A stretch of 64,000 bases of DNA, taken from positions 83,390,033 through 83,454,032 of the forward strand of contig NC_044550.1 in assembly GCF_007565055.1 (NCBI RefSeq), read 5' to 3'. Below the pieces are notes generated by a model. That model had not been told where the DNA came from. It was given only the letters and a program-made list of their open reading frames with translations, and searched no databases. Positions 22,846 through 34,099 of the stretch are shown here, in pieces (within the stretch, counting starts at the first letter, position 1; each line of letters begins with the position of its first letter). The position numbers were made by a program, and so were the translations under genes. The DNA is from Rhinopithecus roxellana (Eukaryota; Chordata; Mammalia; Primates; Cercopithecidae).

Positions 22846-23691
22846 CACAGAGAAACAGAAGAAAACTACAAGAACTTGCAACTCACTTGAGACAGTTCAG
22901 GATGCCGAGCCAATGAGATTTCTCTTGTTTTGCCTCTGGGAAAACCATGTGTGCTAACTCTGGGAGGCAAATGCATGAGGAGTCACTGGCTAAATTCTGA
23001 TATTGATCTGAAAGCACATACTCTGAAAAAGGGAAATTTAGTTTTTGCTATAAAAACAAACAAGCACATAAAAACCTACACTCTCTCTTCTCTCTTCTCC
23101 TGCTTGCTTTGGGAATCCAGAACACAGAGCTTCGAAAGCCAGAGGCACTGTGACTTCCTTTTCAGAAAAAGGAGAGGCTGAAAGAGGCTGATGCTGGGCA
23201 GAGTCTATGAGCTTTGCATATTCATATCCCTCAGTTGTTCAGCATTAGAAAATTCAGGTAATGAGCATGTGAACACTCCAGCAGCCTTTGTATGGCTTGG
23301 GGGTTTTCTATTCTGATGTTCTCTGTATAAAATTGACTGTGTCAAATCAGGAGGTCCCTACCCCCACCTCCGGATTGAATTAGCACTTGAACATTGAAGT
23401 TTTTAACATCACCCTCAAGATTTTTTAAGGGCTTGTCAAAAGAATCTTCATAGTCTCTAGCCATGAATAAAAATGAATTCAGATATCATCCCTATCTCAC
23501 ATTTTATTTCATGGGATTAATTTAATTCATTGAGTTAAATGATATGGGCTGTTAAGTGGTTGCTGGTAATAAGCAGAATTTTAAAATTTTTTTTAGGAAA
23601 ACATACCAACTCTATTCTGACATACTAGTTTTACATAAATGGTTGAAACTTTTTCTTAATGTTAGCACAGTTACATCTTGATTAAACAATC
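22846..23691. other. unassigned sequence
   Basis: No gene seen. The part near 23190-23390 is faintly LTR-like (CTGTATAAAATTGACTG and a following GC-richer patch), but no boundaries or duplication were found. Confidence 0.3.
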
Positions 23692-23699
23692 CTCTAGGG

Positions 23700-23903
23700 T
23701 AGGGATGTCCAATCTTTTGGCTTCCCTGGGCCACACTGGAAGAAGAAGAATTGTCTTGGGCTACATGCAGAATACACTTAACTAATGATAGCTGATGAGC
23801 TAGAAAAAAGTGGCAAAAAAATCTCAAAATGATTTAAGAAAGTTTACGAATTTGTGTTGAACTGCATTCAAAGCTGTCCTGAGTCATGGGTTGGACAAGG
23901 TTG
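23700..23903 (+). mobile_element. MER30-like hAT nonautonomous DNA transposon
   Basis: Starts 'tagggatgtccaatcttttggc' and ends 'gggttggacaaggttg', the paired ends of a short hAT element. The 8-bp flanks are CTCTAGGG (23692-23699) and ATCTAGGG (23904-23911), differing at one position. It has no transposase. Confidence 0.8.
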
Positions 23904-23911
23904 ATCTAGGG

Positions 23912-24504
23912 TCAAAAATGATATCAGACACATTAAGAAAAAAAATCTGCAACTATCACATGAAGTTGATCTGTTTGGTATTTATTTGAAGATTCAAAGT
24001 ACCTTATGATCATCTCTGCCCACATCTCCTATTTGGCTAAATACAGTTGAAAGTTAATACTAGCCCTGGAAAAACTTAATGTTTTTAAAGTTTCTTTTGG
24101 ACACATAGCTCTGGCTAGATATCTGAGTGCCAGGTTATTATTTTAAAATTTGTAAATGATTCAAAGGCTAGAGTTTATAAGCTTAACCTGAGAAATTTTC
24201 CAGTGAGAATTGCTATTTCTTATCTTCATTGAGAATTAAAAAAAAAAAAAAGAAAGACCAGAAATCTCTACTTCTTCAGCTATTAGGGTAGACAGTAGGC
24301 CTTGAGCTTCTTCTTACTTAAGGGTGATTCATTCTAGAGTAACGAATGACAGAAATCTTCAGCATTCTGTTATAATAAGACTTTTTCTCTCTGAGCAACT
24401 TATTGCTTTCAAAGGCTGCTTTTAGGTGACAGTGGCTCCCACTGCCAACCAAAGGCACCCCTAATTCTTAGCAGCTGTTCCTATAACAGCTTCTGTTTGG
24501 AAGC
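23912..24504. other. unassigned sequence
   Basis: Contains a short A-run at about 24239-24251. Otherwise nothing recognised. Confidence 0.3.
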
Positions 24505-24650
24505 CACTCAGAGCAGTGTTTATCACAGTGTGCAAAATCATCTGTGATACTTACGAAAAATTCCTGGACCTCACCTCAAACCTAATGAATTAGAATCTCT
24601 AGGGTGGGTTGAAAATCTGCATTTTACAAGTTCAGGGTTGAATTCTGCTT
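24505..24650 (+). mobile_element. MER5A-like hAT fragment
   Basis: 'gtgtgcaaaatcatctgtgatactta...cctggacctcacctcaaacctaatgaattagaatctctagggtggg...atctgcatttt' follows the MER5A consensus. It is old and lacks clear ends. Confidence 0.65.
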
Positions 24651-25249
24651 GCATCTTTTATTGTCTGCTAGTGTGTAGCTGTGCTCCTAAAAGAGCTTTT
24701 AAACAGAACTACTTTAAATGTTCACAGAGTTGCACCAGAGCGGGAGAACAGCATGAAATCCCATTATGTCACAATCCTAGCTATTTGTTTGAGAAATCGT
24801 GAACAGGCTCAGCAGAGACATTTTTTTGATGACCAAGTGTGTCTTTTACTACTTCCTCAAAAACCCTACCCACAACCCTCTTTACCCCTCTTATTCTCAG
24901 CATGTTACCTTGCATCCTACCTCATCAAGAAAATAGAGGTGATCATCAGTAGTGCTTCTCTATGATCACTGCATTTCTGGATTTCCTGAAAATCTTTGCT
25001 GGCATCCATTTTATCAATAATTGTGTGAGCTTCTAACTCCTTGGAATAATTCATTTCTGCTTGAAATTTCTGTATTATTTTCACTGATACAGGCTGCTTC
25101 CAATTCTTTTTATTACAATGATAGAAAACAATTTAAAGACTCAATCTAGACTTGATGTCCAAAAATGTCTTTTCCAGAATCACATATTTAATTGTTACTT
25201 GACACATTAATTGGATACATACATAATAAGCATCTTAGTCTAAACATAG
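24651..25249. other. unassigned sequence
   Basis: The frame at 24681-24965 has no recognisable domain, and nothing else was seen. Confidence 0.3.
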
Positions 25250-26110
25250 TCAAAATTGATTTTTCCTCCCAGGTCACCTTTTCCTGCAACCTTCACCAGC
25301 TCAATTTAAGATATCACCTTTCTCCACTTGCTCAGGCCAATCACTTTGGTGGCATCTTTAACTCTCTTACTTTTCTCATAACCCACATTCAGTCTATCTG
25401 CAAAATCTGGCAGCTCTACCTTTAAAATATATCTAGAAGGAGACCACTTCTCACCATCTGCTCTACTCCTTCTCTGGCCCAAGCCACTCAGCTCCCATCT
25501 AGATTAGTGTACTAGCCTTGCTCTCTTCTGCCCGCACCCTCTGCAATCTATTCTCAGCACAATAGCCAGAGTCATCCTGAAACCTTAAGGCAAGTAATGT
25601 CATTTATCTTCTCAAAACCTTCCAGTGGCTTCTTCCTTACTAAGGCTAAAAGACAAGTTGCTAACTCTTGCCTTTAAGTTCCTATATGATCTGGCCTCTT
25701 TACCTCTCTAACTTTCAACACTTTTCACTCTCTCTCTTGTTCTCTCTGCACCAGTCACACTGGCTTCCTTCCTAGTCCTAGAATATGCAATTTATGCTGA
25801 CAACTTCTTTGCTTCCTCACTTTGCTATCCCCCCTTTCCTTCAAAAAGTATCTTCTTTTTGAGGCATTGCCTGGCCACCTTACTTGAAATTCCAATTTCT
25901 TCAACCCCTGATATCTTATATATGCCTACTTTACTTTTTCTTTTTAGCACTTGAGATTATTGTCCATTCCATATATTTTAATTATTTGCATATTTATTCA
26001 GTCTCCCCTTCCAAAAGATCCAGGAACACAGGATATTTGTTTTGTTTAATACTATGCCCCCAGCACCTAGGATAATGTCTGGTGTGCAATAGGTGCTCAA
26101 TATGTATTTG
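25250..26110 (+). mobile_element. L2 LINE 3' region (sense)
   Basis: Matches the end of the L2 reverse-transcriptase frame and the 3' UTR: 'aaaatctggcagctctacctttaaaatatatctagaaggagaccacttctcacc', 'tctattctcagcacaatagccagagtcatcc', 'ttcctatatgatctggcc', ending 'gcacctaggataatgtctggtgtgcaataggtgctcaatatgtatttgg'. Its 3' end faces another L2 in the opposite orientation. Confidence 0.8.
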
Positions 26111-26234
26111 GAGATATTAAGTGGTTCTTTTGGAAATGTTAACAGAGATAATTTCTATTGAAGTTGGTGCTGGTTTCTGGGGAAAACATCATGAAAGCAA
26201 GAGAATAAATGTATTTCCTGCATTTACAGCATTT

Positions 26235-27370
26235 GAATGATTTACTTCAATTAAGAAATACCTAGTGAGGGCATGGGTTGCTGGGATATAGAGTGATGAA
26301 TAGATAAAATCATGCTTTCATAAAGCTAAATGTTAGGGTAAAACTAGATCTTTGGTTCTAGTGGGAGGAGCTAATGACAAATAAATAAAGACAGTATATA
26401 ATGCATCACATGTGGGTAAGTGCTGTGGGGAAAAAAAAAGGATAAAGGGGAAACTAGTCATAGCATAGATGTGCAATTTTAAATTGAGGACCAGGGAAGG
26501 CCTCTCAGAGGAGGTGACAGTTGAACAGAGACCTAAGTGAAGTGAGGGAGGGAATCAAGTGGATATTTGCAGGGGGAAATGTTCCAGACAGAGAAACTAT
26601 GAGTACAAAGGCCCTGAGGCAAGAGTATGCCTGGGGTATGGGAGGAGTCATAACAGGGCTAGGGAGGCTGGAGCATAGTGAGCCTGGGGTGGAGGTGGAG
26701 GGGTCACAGGGAAGGCCAAGGAGTATCTGGGGCTCAGGTCAGTTGAGTTCTTGCAGACCAGGGTAAAGCTTTTGGAAAAAGGGAGCTGGAGAGCCATTGG
26801 AGGGTTTCTAGCACAAGAGGGTGATGATCTGGCTTGCATTTTAGAAAGATCACTCAGGCTTCTAGGTGGACAATAGGCTGGGAAAGCCAAGTTAGTTAGG
26901 AAGCCAATGGCTGTCATCTTTGATGGAGCTGATGGTATCCAAGGAAGTGGTACAAAGCAATAAGGTTTTGCAAATATTTTGAAGGTGGTGACAATGGAAT
27001 TTAAGATTAGATGTGGAATGTGATGGAAAGCACTTAAGACACTCCAACATTTGGGGCCTGACTAGCTAGTAGACTGGAGTTGCCACTTTGTAAGAAAGGG
27101 CAGGTTTTGGTGGGAAGGGCGTAGCTCAAATAAATAAATAGTTATTTTTTTGATGTTAAGTTTGAGATTCTATTAGATATCCAAGTGAAGAGTTTCAGTA
27201 TCCAGTTGGGTATATAAATCTGGAGCCTGGGGGAGAGACAAGGGCTGAAGATGCAAATTTGGGGGACCTCAGTAGATAGTATTTAAAGCCATAAGGTTGG
27301 ATGACATTTTCAGAGAATAAATGGCAAAGATAGTTGAAGAGATTTCAAAGAGCTAGCTAAGGGCCTGAAA
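26235..27370 (-). mobile_element. L2 LINE (antisense)
   Basis: The plus strand follows the L2 reverse complement: 'agggaaggcctctcagaggaggtgacagttgaacagagacc', 'caaaggccctgaggcaagagtatgcctggggt', 'ccattggagggtttctagcacaagagggtgatgatctggc', 'gttaagtttgagattctattagatatccaagtg'. The YADD-box region (antisense of about 27262-27285) is destroyed. It lies tail-to-tail with the sense L2 at 25250-26110. Confidence 0.75.
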
Positions 27371-28480
27371 CTCACCTTCATGGAAGAATTAGCTCAGTGA
27401 TATTGAGATGATGTGACAATGAACCAAGAGCAAAAATCTTTAAAGACTGATGAAGAGTGATCTGGGAGTCCTTGGTGACTGCAACAGGGATGCGTGCATG
27501 GTGGGTAGAATTCACAAAAGCATGAGATTTGAAGGAGTTGAGAGGTTTAGGGAAGAGGTGAAAGCATGTCCTGGAAGTGGCAAAGAAGGGCATAGAGAAT
27601 AGCTATGACTTCTGTGCCCAGTTTTAGGAGACAAAAAGAGTCACCACCTGAGGGAACTGTAGGGAAAGTAGTGTCCCCAGGGGAAAGCCAGGTTAGAGTT
27701 CCAGCAAGATGAGATTGAGGCTATGGGGGATTTTTGTTGATGACAGATGTGAGTTCCAGAGGGAACAGAGAGGGGGACCCTGCTGACAGGAGGAAGAAAG
27801 ATCAGGCCAGATTATTACAGGATTAACAGAGCCACATGGTGCTGAATGTTAGAGAGAAGAGACCTGATCTGGCCTTCTTGAGGCTACTGAAGTAAACAGG
27901 GATGGAGAAAACGAAGGGATTAACTCTGGTAGATTCTTGGGCTGACAAAGGTGAAAAGGCTGTGAGTCACTGCAGAGGGAAGTCAGGGCTTGTGCCTATA
28001 GCAGACAGAGCTTTGTGGGCTCACGGTTCAGTCATTGTGATGATGGTTTGAAGCTAATGCACACACGATGGCACCAGGGGCCTGGCCTCTAGTGGCCTTC
28101 ACATAGTCAATTCATACAATGGGGACTCAGTTAGTAATGGCAGAGGGAAGTTCCTCATGGCCTTCCATCTGCATGGACAAAGTAGTTTCTTCCATCAGAA
28201 AGGATAAGGTGACAGACGTTTTCCTTGGTGTTCTCTAATCCATCATCACTCTTGAGACCACACACATCCCTCTACATAAATGGAAGGGAGGATCAGATTG
28301 ATTTCTCTTTAGTAAGAAAATCAGTGATTCACAAACTACCTGATTGAGGCTAACTTTAAGTTTAAAAAATATACTTAAGATTATTTGCTTTGTTGGCTTG
28401 GAATTTGAGCCACAGTACTTCTGAGGTGGCTTAGTAAGACTTTCATTAAGAGGGAGATCACTTTTTATGGAAAACATTCA
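27371..28480. other. unassigned, possibly further eroded antisense L2
   Basis: Purine-rich text of similar style to L2 antisense continues to about 28030, but I cannot match it phrase by phrase. The rest is unrecognised. Confidence 0.3.
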
Positions 28481-28484
28481 CCTG

Positions 28485-28485
28485 G

Positions 28486-28530
<45 letters not shown>
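28485..28530 (+). repeat. (ATT)n microsatellite, about 15 units
   Basis: Perfect ATT repeat at the poly(A)-tail side of the antisense FLAM, so it probably grew from that tail. Confidence 0.97.
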
Positions 28531-28697
28531 TAGAGATGGGGTCTCACCACAGTGCCCAGGCTGGAGTGCAGTGGTTGTTCACAGGCGCGATTATAGCTTA
28601 CTGTAGCTTCGAACTCCTGTCTTCAAGGGACACCCCTGCCTCAACCTCCTGAAGAGCTGAGATGACAGCCACCTGCCACCATGCCCAGCTTACCTGG
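28531..28697 (-). mobile_element. FLAM (free left Alu monomer)
   Basis: An Alu-like monomer of about 160 bp in antisense. Its reverse complement contains 'gcgcctgtgaacaaccactgcactccagcctggg', the FLAM_A-type wording, and no second monomer. Confidence 0.8.
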
Positions 28698-29544
28698 TTT
28701 TTTAGAATAGAGCCTCTCTTAGGGCCCAGCCTTGAAGTGTGTCTCCTAATGCAGGAACACTGTTGCCGAATGTCCTCCCTGCAGGGCACTGATGCTGATA
28801 GAATCATCTCTGGTTTTCTTTCCATTACTTCTGCAAAGAAAATGTTAGTGATGAATTGAGGAATTTAAGGCTGTGAACACTTTATTTTTTTTCAGGGAAA
28901 GTAACATTTAGGAGGGGAAAAAAAGGAAAGCACTTGAGGGTAAAGGGAGAATGAGTAGCACTTCTCTCCCTCTTTCCAAATCAGAAACAGCTTCAATCTT
29001 CTTTTTCCCTCATGAGTCAGAAAAATAAAGTGATATAAAATCCAGTCTATTCTTATGCCTTGAGGCATGACTGCAACTAAACCATTAGGGGATGCAAATG
29101 GAATCCTCTCTGACAAAAATTCAGTGTCTCGCACACTGTTTGGGCCACACACAAAAACCACCCATTCGTAAATGGGCTTTTCCTCGGAACATTGGTGGGC
29201 AGGCTCTGCGTAAGCATGGAGGAAAGTTTGACTTTTAGGCCTATGTATGGAAAGTAAAATAATACTCTATCTAACATTTTCCTTAAAGTTAACAGATAAT
29301 AGACTGAGATGGAAATCAGTTTTAGTCACTGAATTTAAAAAATGAGACATTTCATTAACTTGAGGGCTTTTGAAAAGCAGCACTATTGTTGGGGAGTAGA
29401 TCATTTGTTTCTAATCTTACTGTTCTGGAGCCTGGGATTCAACTGTGTTCAGGTAGATTTTGCCTGCATGCATGCAAATGATAGATAGGATTGAGGCATT
29501 CATTTACTCTAAGCTCCTATGACTGCTTAAAAACTACCACGGCA
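28698..29544. other. unassigned sequence
   Basis: No recognised gene or repeat. Open frames at 28662-28859 and 28892-29161 show no domain. Confidence 0.3.
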
Positions 29545-30158
29545 GTCCATCCAAGAAATGAAAAACAGAATTACCGTATGACCCAACAATTCCAATCCTG
29601 GGTGTATTCTTCTCAGGAGAAGAGAAATCAGGGTCTAAGAGATATTTGTGAATTTGTACACTCATAATCATAGAAGTATCATTTGCAAGAGCCAAAACGT
29701 AGAATCAACACCAGTATCCACTGAGAGCGATTGGATAAATAAAATGTGATACATGCATATAATGAAATATTATTTAGCTGGGAAAAGGAATGAAATTCTG
29801 ACACATGCTACAACATGGATGAACCTTAATGACATTAGGCTAAGTGAAATAAGCCAGTCACGGAAGGACAAATACTCTGTGATTCCACTTATATGAAGTA
29901 CCTAGAGAGTCAAATTCATCAAGATAGAAAGTAGAATGGTGGCTTGCTGGAGGGGGGGTGGGGGGAAGGAAATGAGGACTTAGTGTTTAATAGGTATAGG
30001 GTTTCAGTTTAGAATGATGAAAAAGGTTGGAGATGGTTAGTGGTGGTGGAAGAGCAATGTGAATGTACTTAACAACACTGAACTGTACAGTTAAAAATGG
30101 TTAAGATGTTATAGTAAATTTTCTTAGGTGTATTTTGCCACAATTTTTAAAAGCGAAT
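29545..30158 (+). mobile_element. L1M 3' end
   Basis: ORF2-terminal wording ('attaccgtatgacccaacaattccaatcctgggtgta', 'gaaattctgacacatgctacaacatggatgaacc', 'agtgaaataagccagtcac') is followed by a 3' UTR with a G-rich stretch (29950-29967). It ends 'gtattttgccacaattttta'. It is highly diverged with no open frame. Confidence 0.8.
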
Positions 30159-30159
30159 G

Positions 30160-30519
30160 GATTTACCTATTGTAGGCATTTTACATAAATAAATTCATGC
30201 AATATGTGACTGGTTTTTTTACTTACCATAATGTTTTCAAGATTAGGCCAGGCACAGTGGCTCACACCTGTAATCCCAGCACTGTAGGAGGCCGAGGCAG
30301 GTGGATCCCTAGAGGTCAGAAGTTCGAGACCAGCCTGGCCAACTTGGTGAAAGCCTGTCTCTACAAAAACAGAAAAGTTAGCTGGGCAGGGTAGGGCTTG
30401 TCTGTAGTCCCAGCTACTTGGGAGGCTGAGGCAGGAGAATTGCTTGAACCCAGGAGCGGAGGTTGCAGTGAGCCGAGATCACACCACTGCACTCCAGCCT
30501 GGTGACAGAGACTCTGTCT

Positions 30520-30554
<35 letters not shown>

Positions 30555-30640
30555 ATTCATGTTGTAGTATGTGTTAGAATTTCCTTCCTTTTTAAGGCTA
30601 AATAATTTTCCATTATACAGATATATTACATTTTTCCAAG
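30160..30640 (-). mobile_element. L1M ORF2-terminal fragment (antisense), split by an Alu
   Basis: 30160-30243 and 30553-30640 together form the reverse complement of the same ORF2-terminal region seen at about 29770-29860 ('cataatgttttcaagatta' then 'ttcatgttgtagtatgtgttagaatttccttcctttttaaggc'). The Alu at 30244 interrupts it. Confidence 0.7.
30244..30551 (+). mobile_element. AluS
   Basis: Complete Alu, 'ggccaggcacagtggctcacacctg' to a poly(A) tail of about 31 nt at 30521-30551. It is inserted into the antisense L1M fragment. Confidence 0.93.
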
Positions 30641-31147
30641 AGCTGGAGAAAGGAGCGAATAGAGACTGTCAATGAATAAGTTTTCTTTCTTTCTTTTCTC
30701 TTTTTTAAAATTGAGATAGGGTCTCACTCTGTCACCCAGGCTAGAGTGCAGTGAACACAGCTTACTGCAGCCTCAACCTCCTGGATTAAGCAATTCTCCC
30801 ACCTCAGTCTCTTGAGTAGATGGGACCACAGGCATGCACCAACACGCCTGGCTAATTTTTTAACTTTTTGTAGAAACGGGGTTCTACTACATTGCCTAGG
30901 CTGGTCTTGAACTCCTGAGCTCAAGTGACCCTCCCACCGTGGCCTCCCAAAGTCCTAGGATTATAGGTGTGAGCTACTGTACCCCTCCCGGGTTTTCTTT
31001 ATGGAGTGATGAAAATGTTCTTAAATTAGAGTGTTGTGACAGTTTTATAATTCTGAATATACAAAAACCCACTGAATTGTACACTTTACAAGTGCACATT
31101 TTGTGGTCTATGAATTATCTCAATAAAGCTGTTATTTACAAACTGGA
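30641..31147 (+). mobile_element. L1M 3' UTR end, split by an Alu
   Basis: After the Alu the text 'tttctttatggagtgatgaaaatgttcttaaattagagtg...ccactgaattgtacactttacaagtgcac...ctcaataaagctgttattta' is the classic L1M 3' end. The preceding 30641-30680 part belongs to the same element. Confidence 0.75.
30681..30988 (-). mobile_element. AluJ
   Basis: Antisense Alu with diverged body ('ttgagatagggtctcactctgtcacccaggctagag' ... 'gagctactgtacccctcccggg'). 'gttttcttt' flanks it on both sides as a probable target duplication. Confidence 0.88.
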
Positions 31148-31224
31148 AAAACCCCCACCAACTAATGACATCTTAGATTAATTAACAAAAGCACAGTGTC
31201 CATAACAAATGTAGTGAAAAGGCA

Positions 31225-31330
31225 CCCATTTAGAGCCAGAAGGCCTGCATTCTAGTATTGACTCTGGCACTTAATAATGTGACTTTCGTCAAGTATGAAT
31301 TTCTGTAAACCTCATATTTATAATCAGTAG
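31225..31330 (+). repeat. MIR SINE fragment
   Basis: 'agagccagaaggcctgcattctagtattgactctggcacttaataatgtgac' is the MIR 5' half. Confidence 0.6.
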
Positions 31331-31675
31331 ATGGCATGGAGAGATTCAGATCTTTTAGCTCTTTGTCTCACACATCTTGTGCTTTGCCATGTTACCAGCT
31401 GCCTCTAAATAGGTAAGCAACAGCTGCAGGTGAATCTGGAACAGATGTCAAGCTGGAATTTCATTCCAGCAATTACTATCTTCACAAAGTCTTTTTCTGT
31501 TAAGAAGCTTTTTAGCCTACCCTCCTTTACATTGATATAATGAAAGTTAAGCAGGCCTCAATTGTGCTGCAGTTACTAAAGGGACATAAATGTCCCAGCC
31601 TACACTGGAAGGGAAGGACAGGATTTCTGTATATGCATGTCTAAGAAAAATGCAAAATTGCTTGCAAAATGTTGC
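31331..31675. other. unassigned sequence
   Basis: Nothing recognised. Confidence 0.3.
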
Positions 31676-31682
31676 TGTTTTG

Positions 31683-31686
<4 letters not shown>

Positions 31687-31718
<32 letters not shown>
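31687..31718 (+). repeat. (TA)n microsatellite
   Basis: About 14 TA units adjoining the poly(T) of the following antisense Alu. Confidence 0.95.
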
Positions 31719-31721
<3 letters not shown>

Positions 31722-31724
31722 TTT

Positions 31725-32033
31725 CTTTTTTTTTTTTTTTTTTTTTTTTGAGACTCAGTCTTGCTCTGTCACCCAGGTTGGAGTGCTGTGGCCGGATCTC
31801 AGCTCACTGCAAGCTCCACCTCCCAGGTTCTCACCATTCTCCTGCCTCAGCCTCCCGGGTAGCTGGGACTACAGGTGCCACCACCTCGCCCGGCTAGTTT
31901 TTTTTTGTAGTTTTTAGTAGAGACGGGGTTTCACCGTGTTAGCCAGGATGGTCTCGATCTCCTGACCTCGTGATCCGCCCGTCTCAGCCTCCCAAAGTGC
32001 TGGGATTACAGGCTTGAGCCACCGCGCCTGGCC
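31725..32033 (-). mobile_element. AluYR-type Alu (Old World monkey lineage)
   Basis: Full-length antisense Alu with a long poly(T) and a target duplication TGTTTTGCACATAT (31676-31689 and 32034-32047). On the plus strand it reads 'gtggccggatctcagctcac' where human AluY has the equivalent of 'gtggcgcgatctcggctcac', 'ccacctcgcccggctag' instead of 'ccaccacgcccggctaa', and 'acaggcttgagccaccg' instead of 'acaggcgtgagcc'. These are states I associate with cercopithecid AluY sublineages. Low divergence elsewhere supports a recent insertion. Confidence 0.9.
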
Positions 32034-32121
32034 TGTTTTGCACATATTGACTTTTGTAGAAATTGTCTCCTTTGCCTCATCCCAATCATCTATGTTTTGA
32101 AATATTTAACTAAAGGTTTCC

Positions 32122-32475
32122 TGTATTAGTCTGTTCTCATGCTGCTACTAAAGACATATCTGAGACTGAGTAATATGTAAAAGAAAGAGGTTTAATTGAC
32201 AGTTCCACATGGCTGGAGAGGCCTCACAATCATGGTGGAATGTGAATGAGGAGCAAAGTCACACATTACATGGTGGCAGGCAAGAAGAGCATATTCAGAG
32301 GAACTCCCCTTTATAAAACCATCAGATCTTGTGAGACTTATTCACTAATGAGAGCAGCAAGAGAAACACCTGTCCCCATGATTCAGTTGTCTCCCACCAG
32401 GTCCCTTCCATGACATGTGGGAATTATTGGAGCTATGATTTGAGATTTGGGTGGAGACACAGCCAAACCATGTCA
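32122..32475 (-). repeat. 3' LTR of the THE1/MST element
   Basis: Plus-strand text begins 'tgtattagtctgttctcatgctgc' and ends 'acacagccaaaccatgtca', the reverse complement of the TGATATGGTTTGGCTGTG start. Confidence 0.9.
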
Positions 32476-33903
32476 TTCCACTCCAGCCCTTCCCAAATGT
32501 CTTGTCCTCACATTTCAAAACCAATCATGCCTTCCCAATCGTCCCTCAAAGTCTTAATTCATTTCAGCATTAACCAAAAGACCACAGTTCAAAGTCTCAT
32601 CTAAGACAAGGCAAGTCCCTTCTGCCCATAAGCCTGTAAAATCAAAAGCAAGTTGGCTACCTCCTAGATACAATGGGGGTACAAGCATTAGGTAAATACA
32701 CCCATTCCAAATGGGGGAAATTGGCCAAAACAAAGGGGCTACAGGACCCATGCAAGTCTGAAATCCAGGAGGAGAGTCAAATCTTAAAGCTCTAAAATCA
32801 TCTTCTTTGACTACATGTCTCACATTGAGGTCATGCTGATGCAAGGTGTGGGTTCCTGTGGTCTTGGGTAGCTCCACCCCTGTGGCTTTGCAGGGTACCC
32901 CTCCTGGCTGCTTTCACAGGCTGTCATTGAGTGTCTGTGGCTTTTCCAGGTGCATGATGTGAGCTGTTGGTGGATCTACCATTCTGGGGTCTGGAGGATG
33001 ATGGCCTTCTTCTCACAGCTCCCCTAGGCAGTGCCCCAGTGGGGACTCTGTGTGGGGACTTCAACCCCACATTTCCCTTCCACACTGCTCTAGCAGAGTT
33101 TCTCCATAAGGGCCCTACTATTGCAGCAAACTCCTGCCTGTGCATTTCCATACATTTTCTGAAATCTAGGCAGAGTTTCCCCAAACTCAATTCTTGGCTT
33201 CTGTGTACTTGCAGGCTCAATACCACATGGAAGCAGCCAAGGCTTGGAGCTTGCACCTTCTGAAGCAATGGCCTAAGCTCTGTGTTGGCCCCTTTTAGCC
33301 ATGGCTGGGATGCAGAGACAGCATAAAGCAGCAAGGCCCTGGGCCCAGTCCAGGAAACCATTTTCTCCTCCTAGGCCTGCAGGCTTGTGATGGAAGGGAC
33401 TGTTGTGAAGACCTCTGACATGCCCTGGAGACATTTTCCCCATTGTCTTTGTGATTAACATTTGGCTCCTCATTACTTATGCAAATCTCTGCAGTGACTT
33501 GAATTTCTGCTCAGAAAATGGGTTTTTCTTTTCTATCACATTGTCAGACAGCAAATTTTCTGAACTTTTATGCTCTGCTTCCCTTTTAAACATAAGTTCC
33601 AATTTTAAACCAAATCTTTGTGAATACATAAAACTGAATGCTTTTAACAGCACCCAAATCACATCTTGAATGCTTTGCTGCTTAGAAATTTCTTCCACAA
33701 GATACCCTTATTCATCTCTCTCAAGTTCAAAGTTCCACAGATCTCTAGGGCACAGGCAAAATGCTGCCAGTCACTTTGCTAAAGCAAAACAATAATCGCC
33801 TTTGCTCCAGTTCCCAACAAGTTCCTCATCTCATCTGAGACCACCTCAGCCAGGACCTTATTGTCCACATCACTGTCAGCATTTTGGTCAAAGCCATTCG
33901 ACA

Positions 33904-34017
33904 AGTCTCTAGGAAGCTCCAAGCCTTCCCATGTCTTCCTGTCTTCTTCTGAGCTTTCCGAGTCTCTAGGAAGTTCCAAACTTTCCCACATTTTCCTCTC
34001 TTCTTCTGAGCCCTCCA
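33904..34017 (-). repeat. 57-bp tandem duplication inside the THE1/MST internal region
   Basis: Units 33904-33960 and 33961-34017 both begin 'agtctctaggaag' and share 'cttcttctgagc'. In an antisense frame this gives two 19-residue repeats ending in LELPRD. I recall the family having only one unit here. Confidence 0.75.
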
Positions 34018-34099
34018 AACTCTTCCAACCTCTCTGTTACCCAGTTCCAAAGTTGCTTGTATCTTTATAGCAGCATTCCCCTGCCTGGTACCATTTTAT

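Noticed and set aside
23190..23400. Possible LTR
   Set aside because: A TATA-like and a GC-richer patch are present, but no TG...CA ends or target duplication.
32924..33361. 145-codon antisense frame in the THE1/MST internal region
   Set aside because: It has no gag, protease or polymerase motif. Open frames of this size occur by chance in this family's internal sequence.
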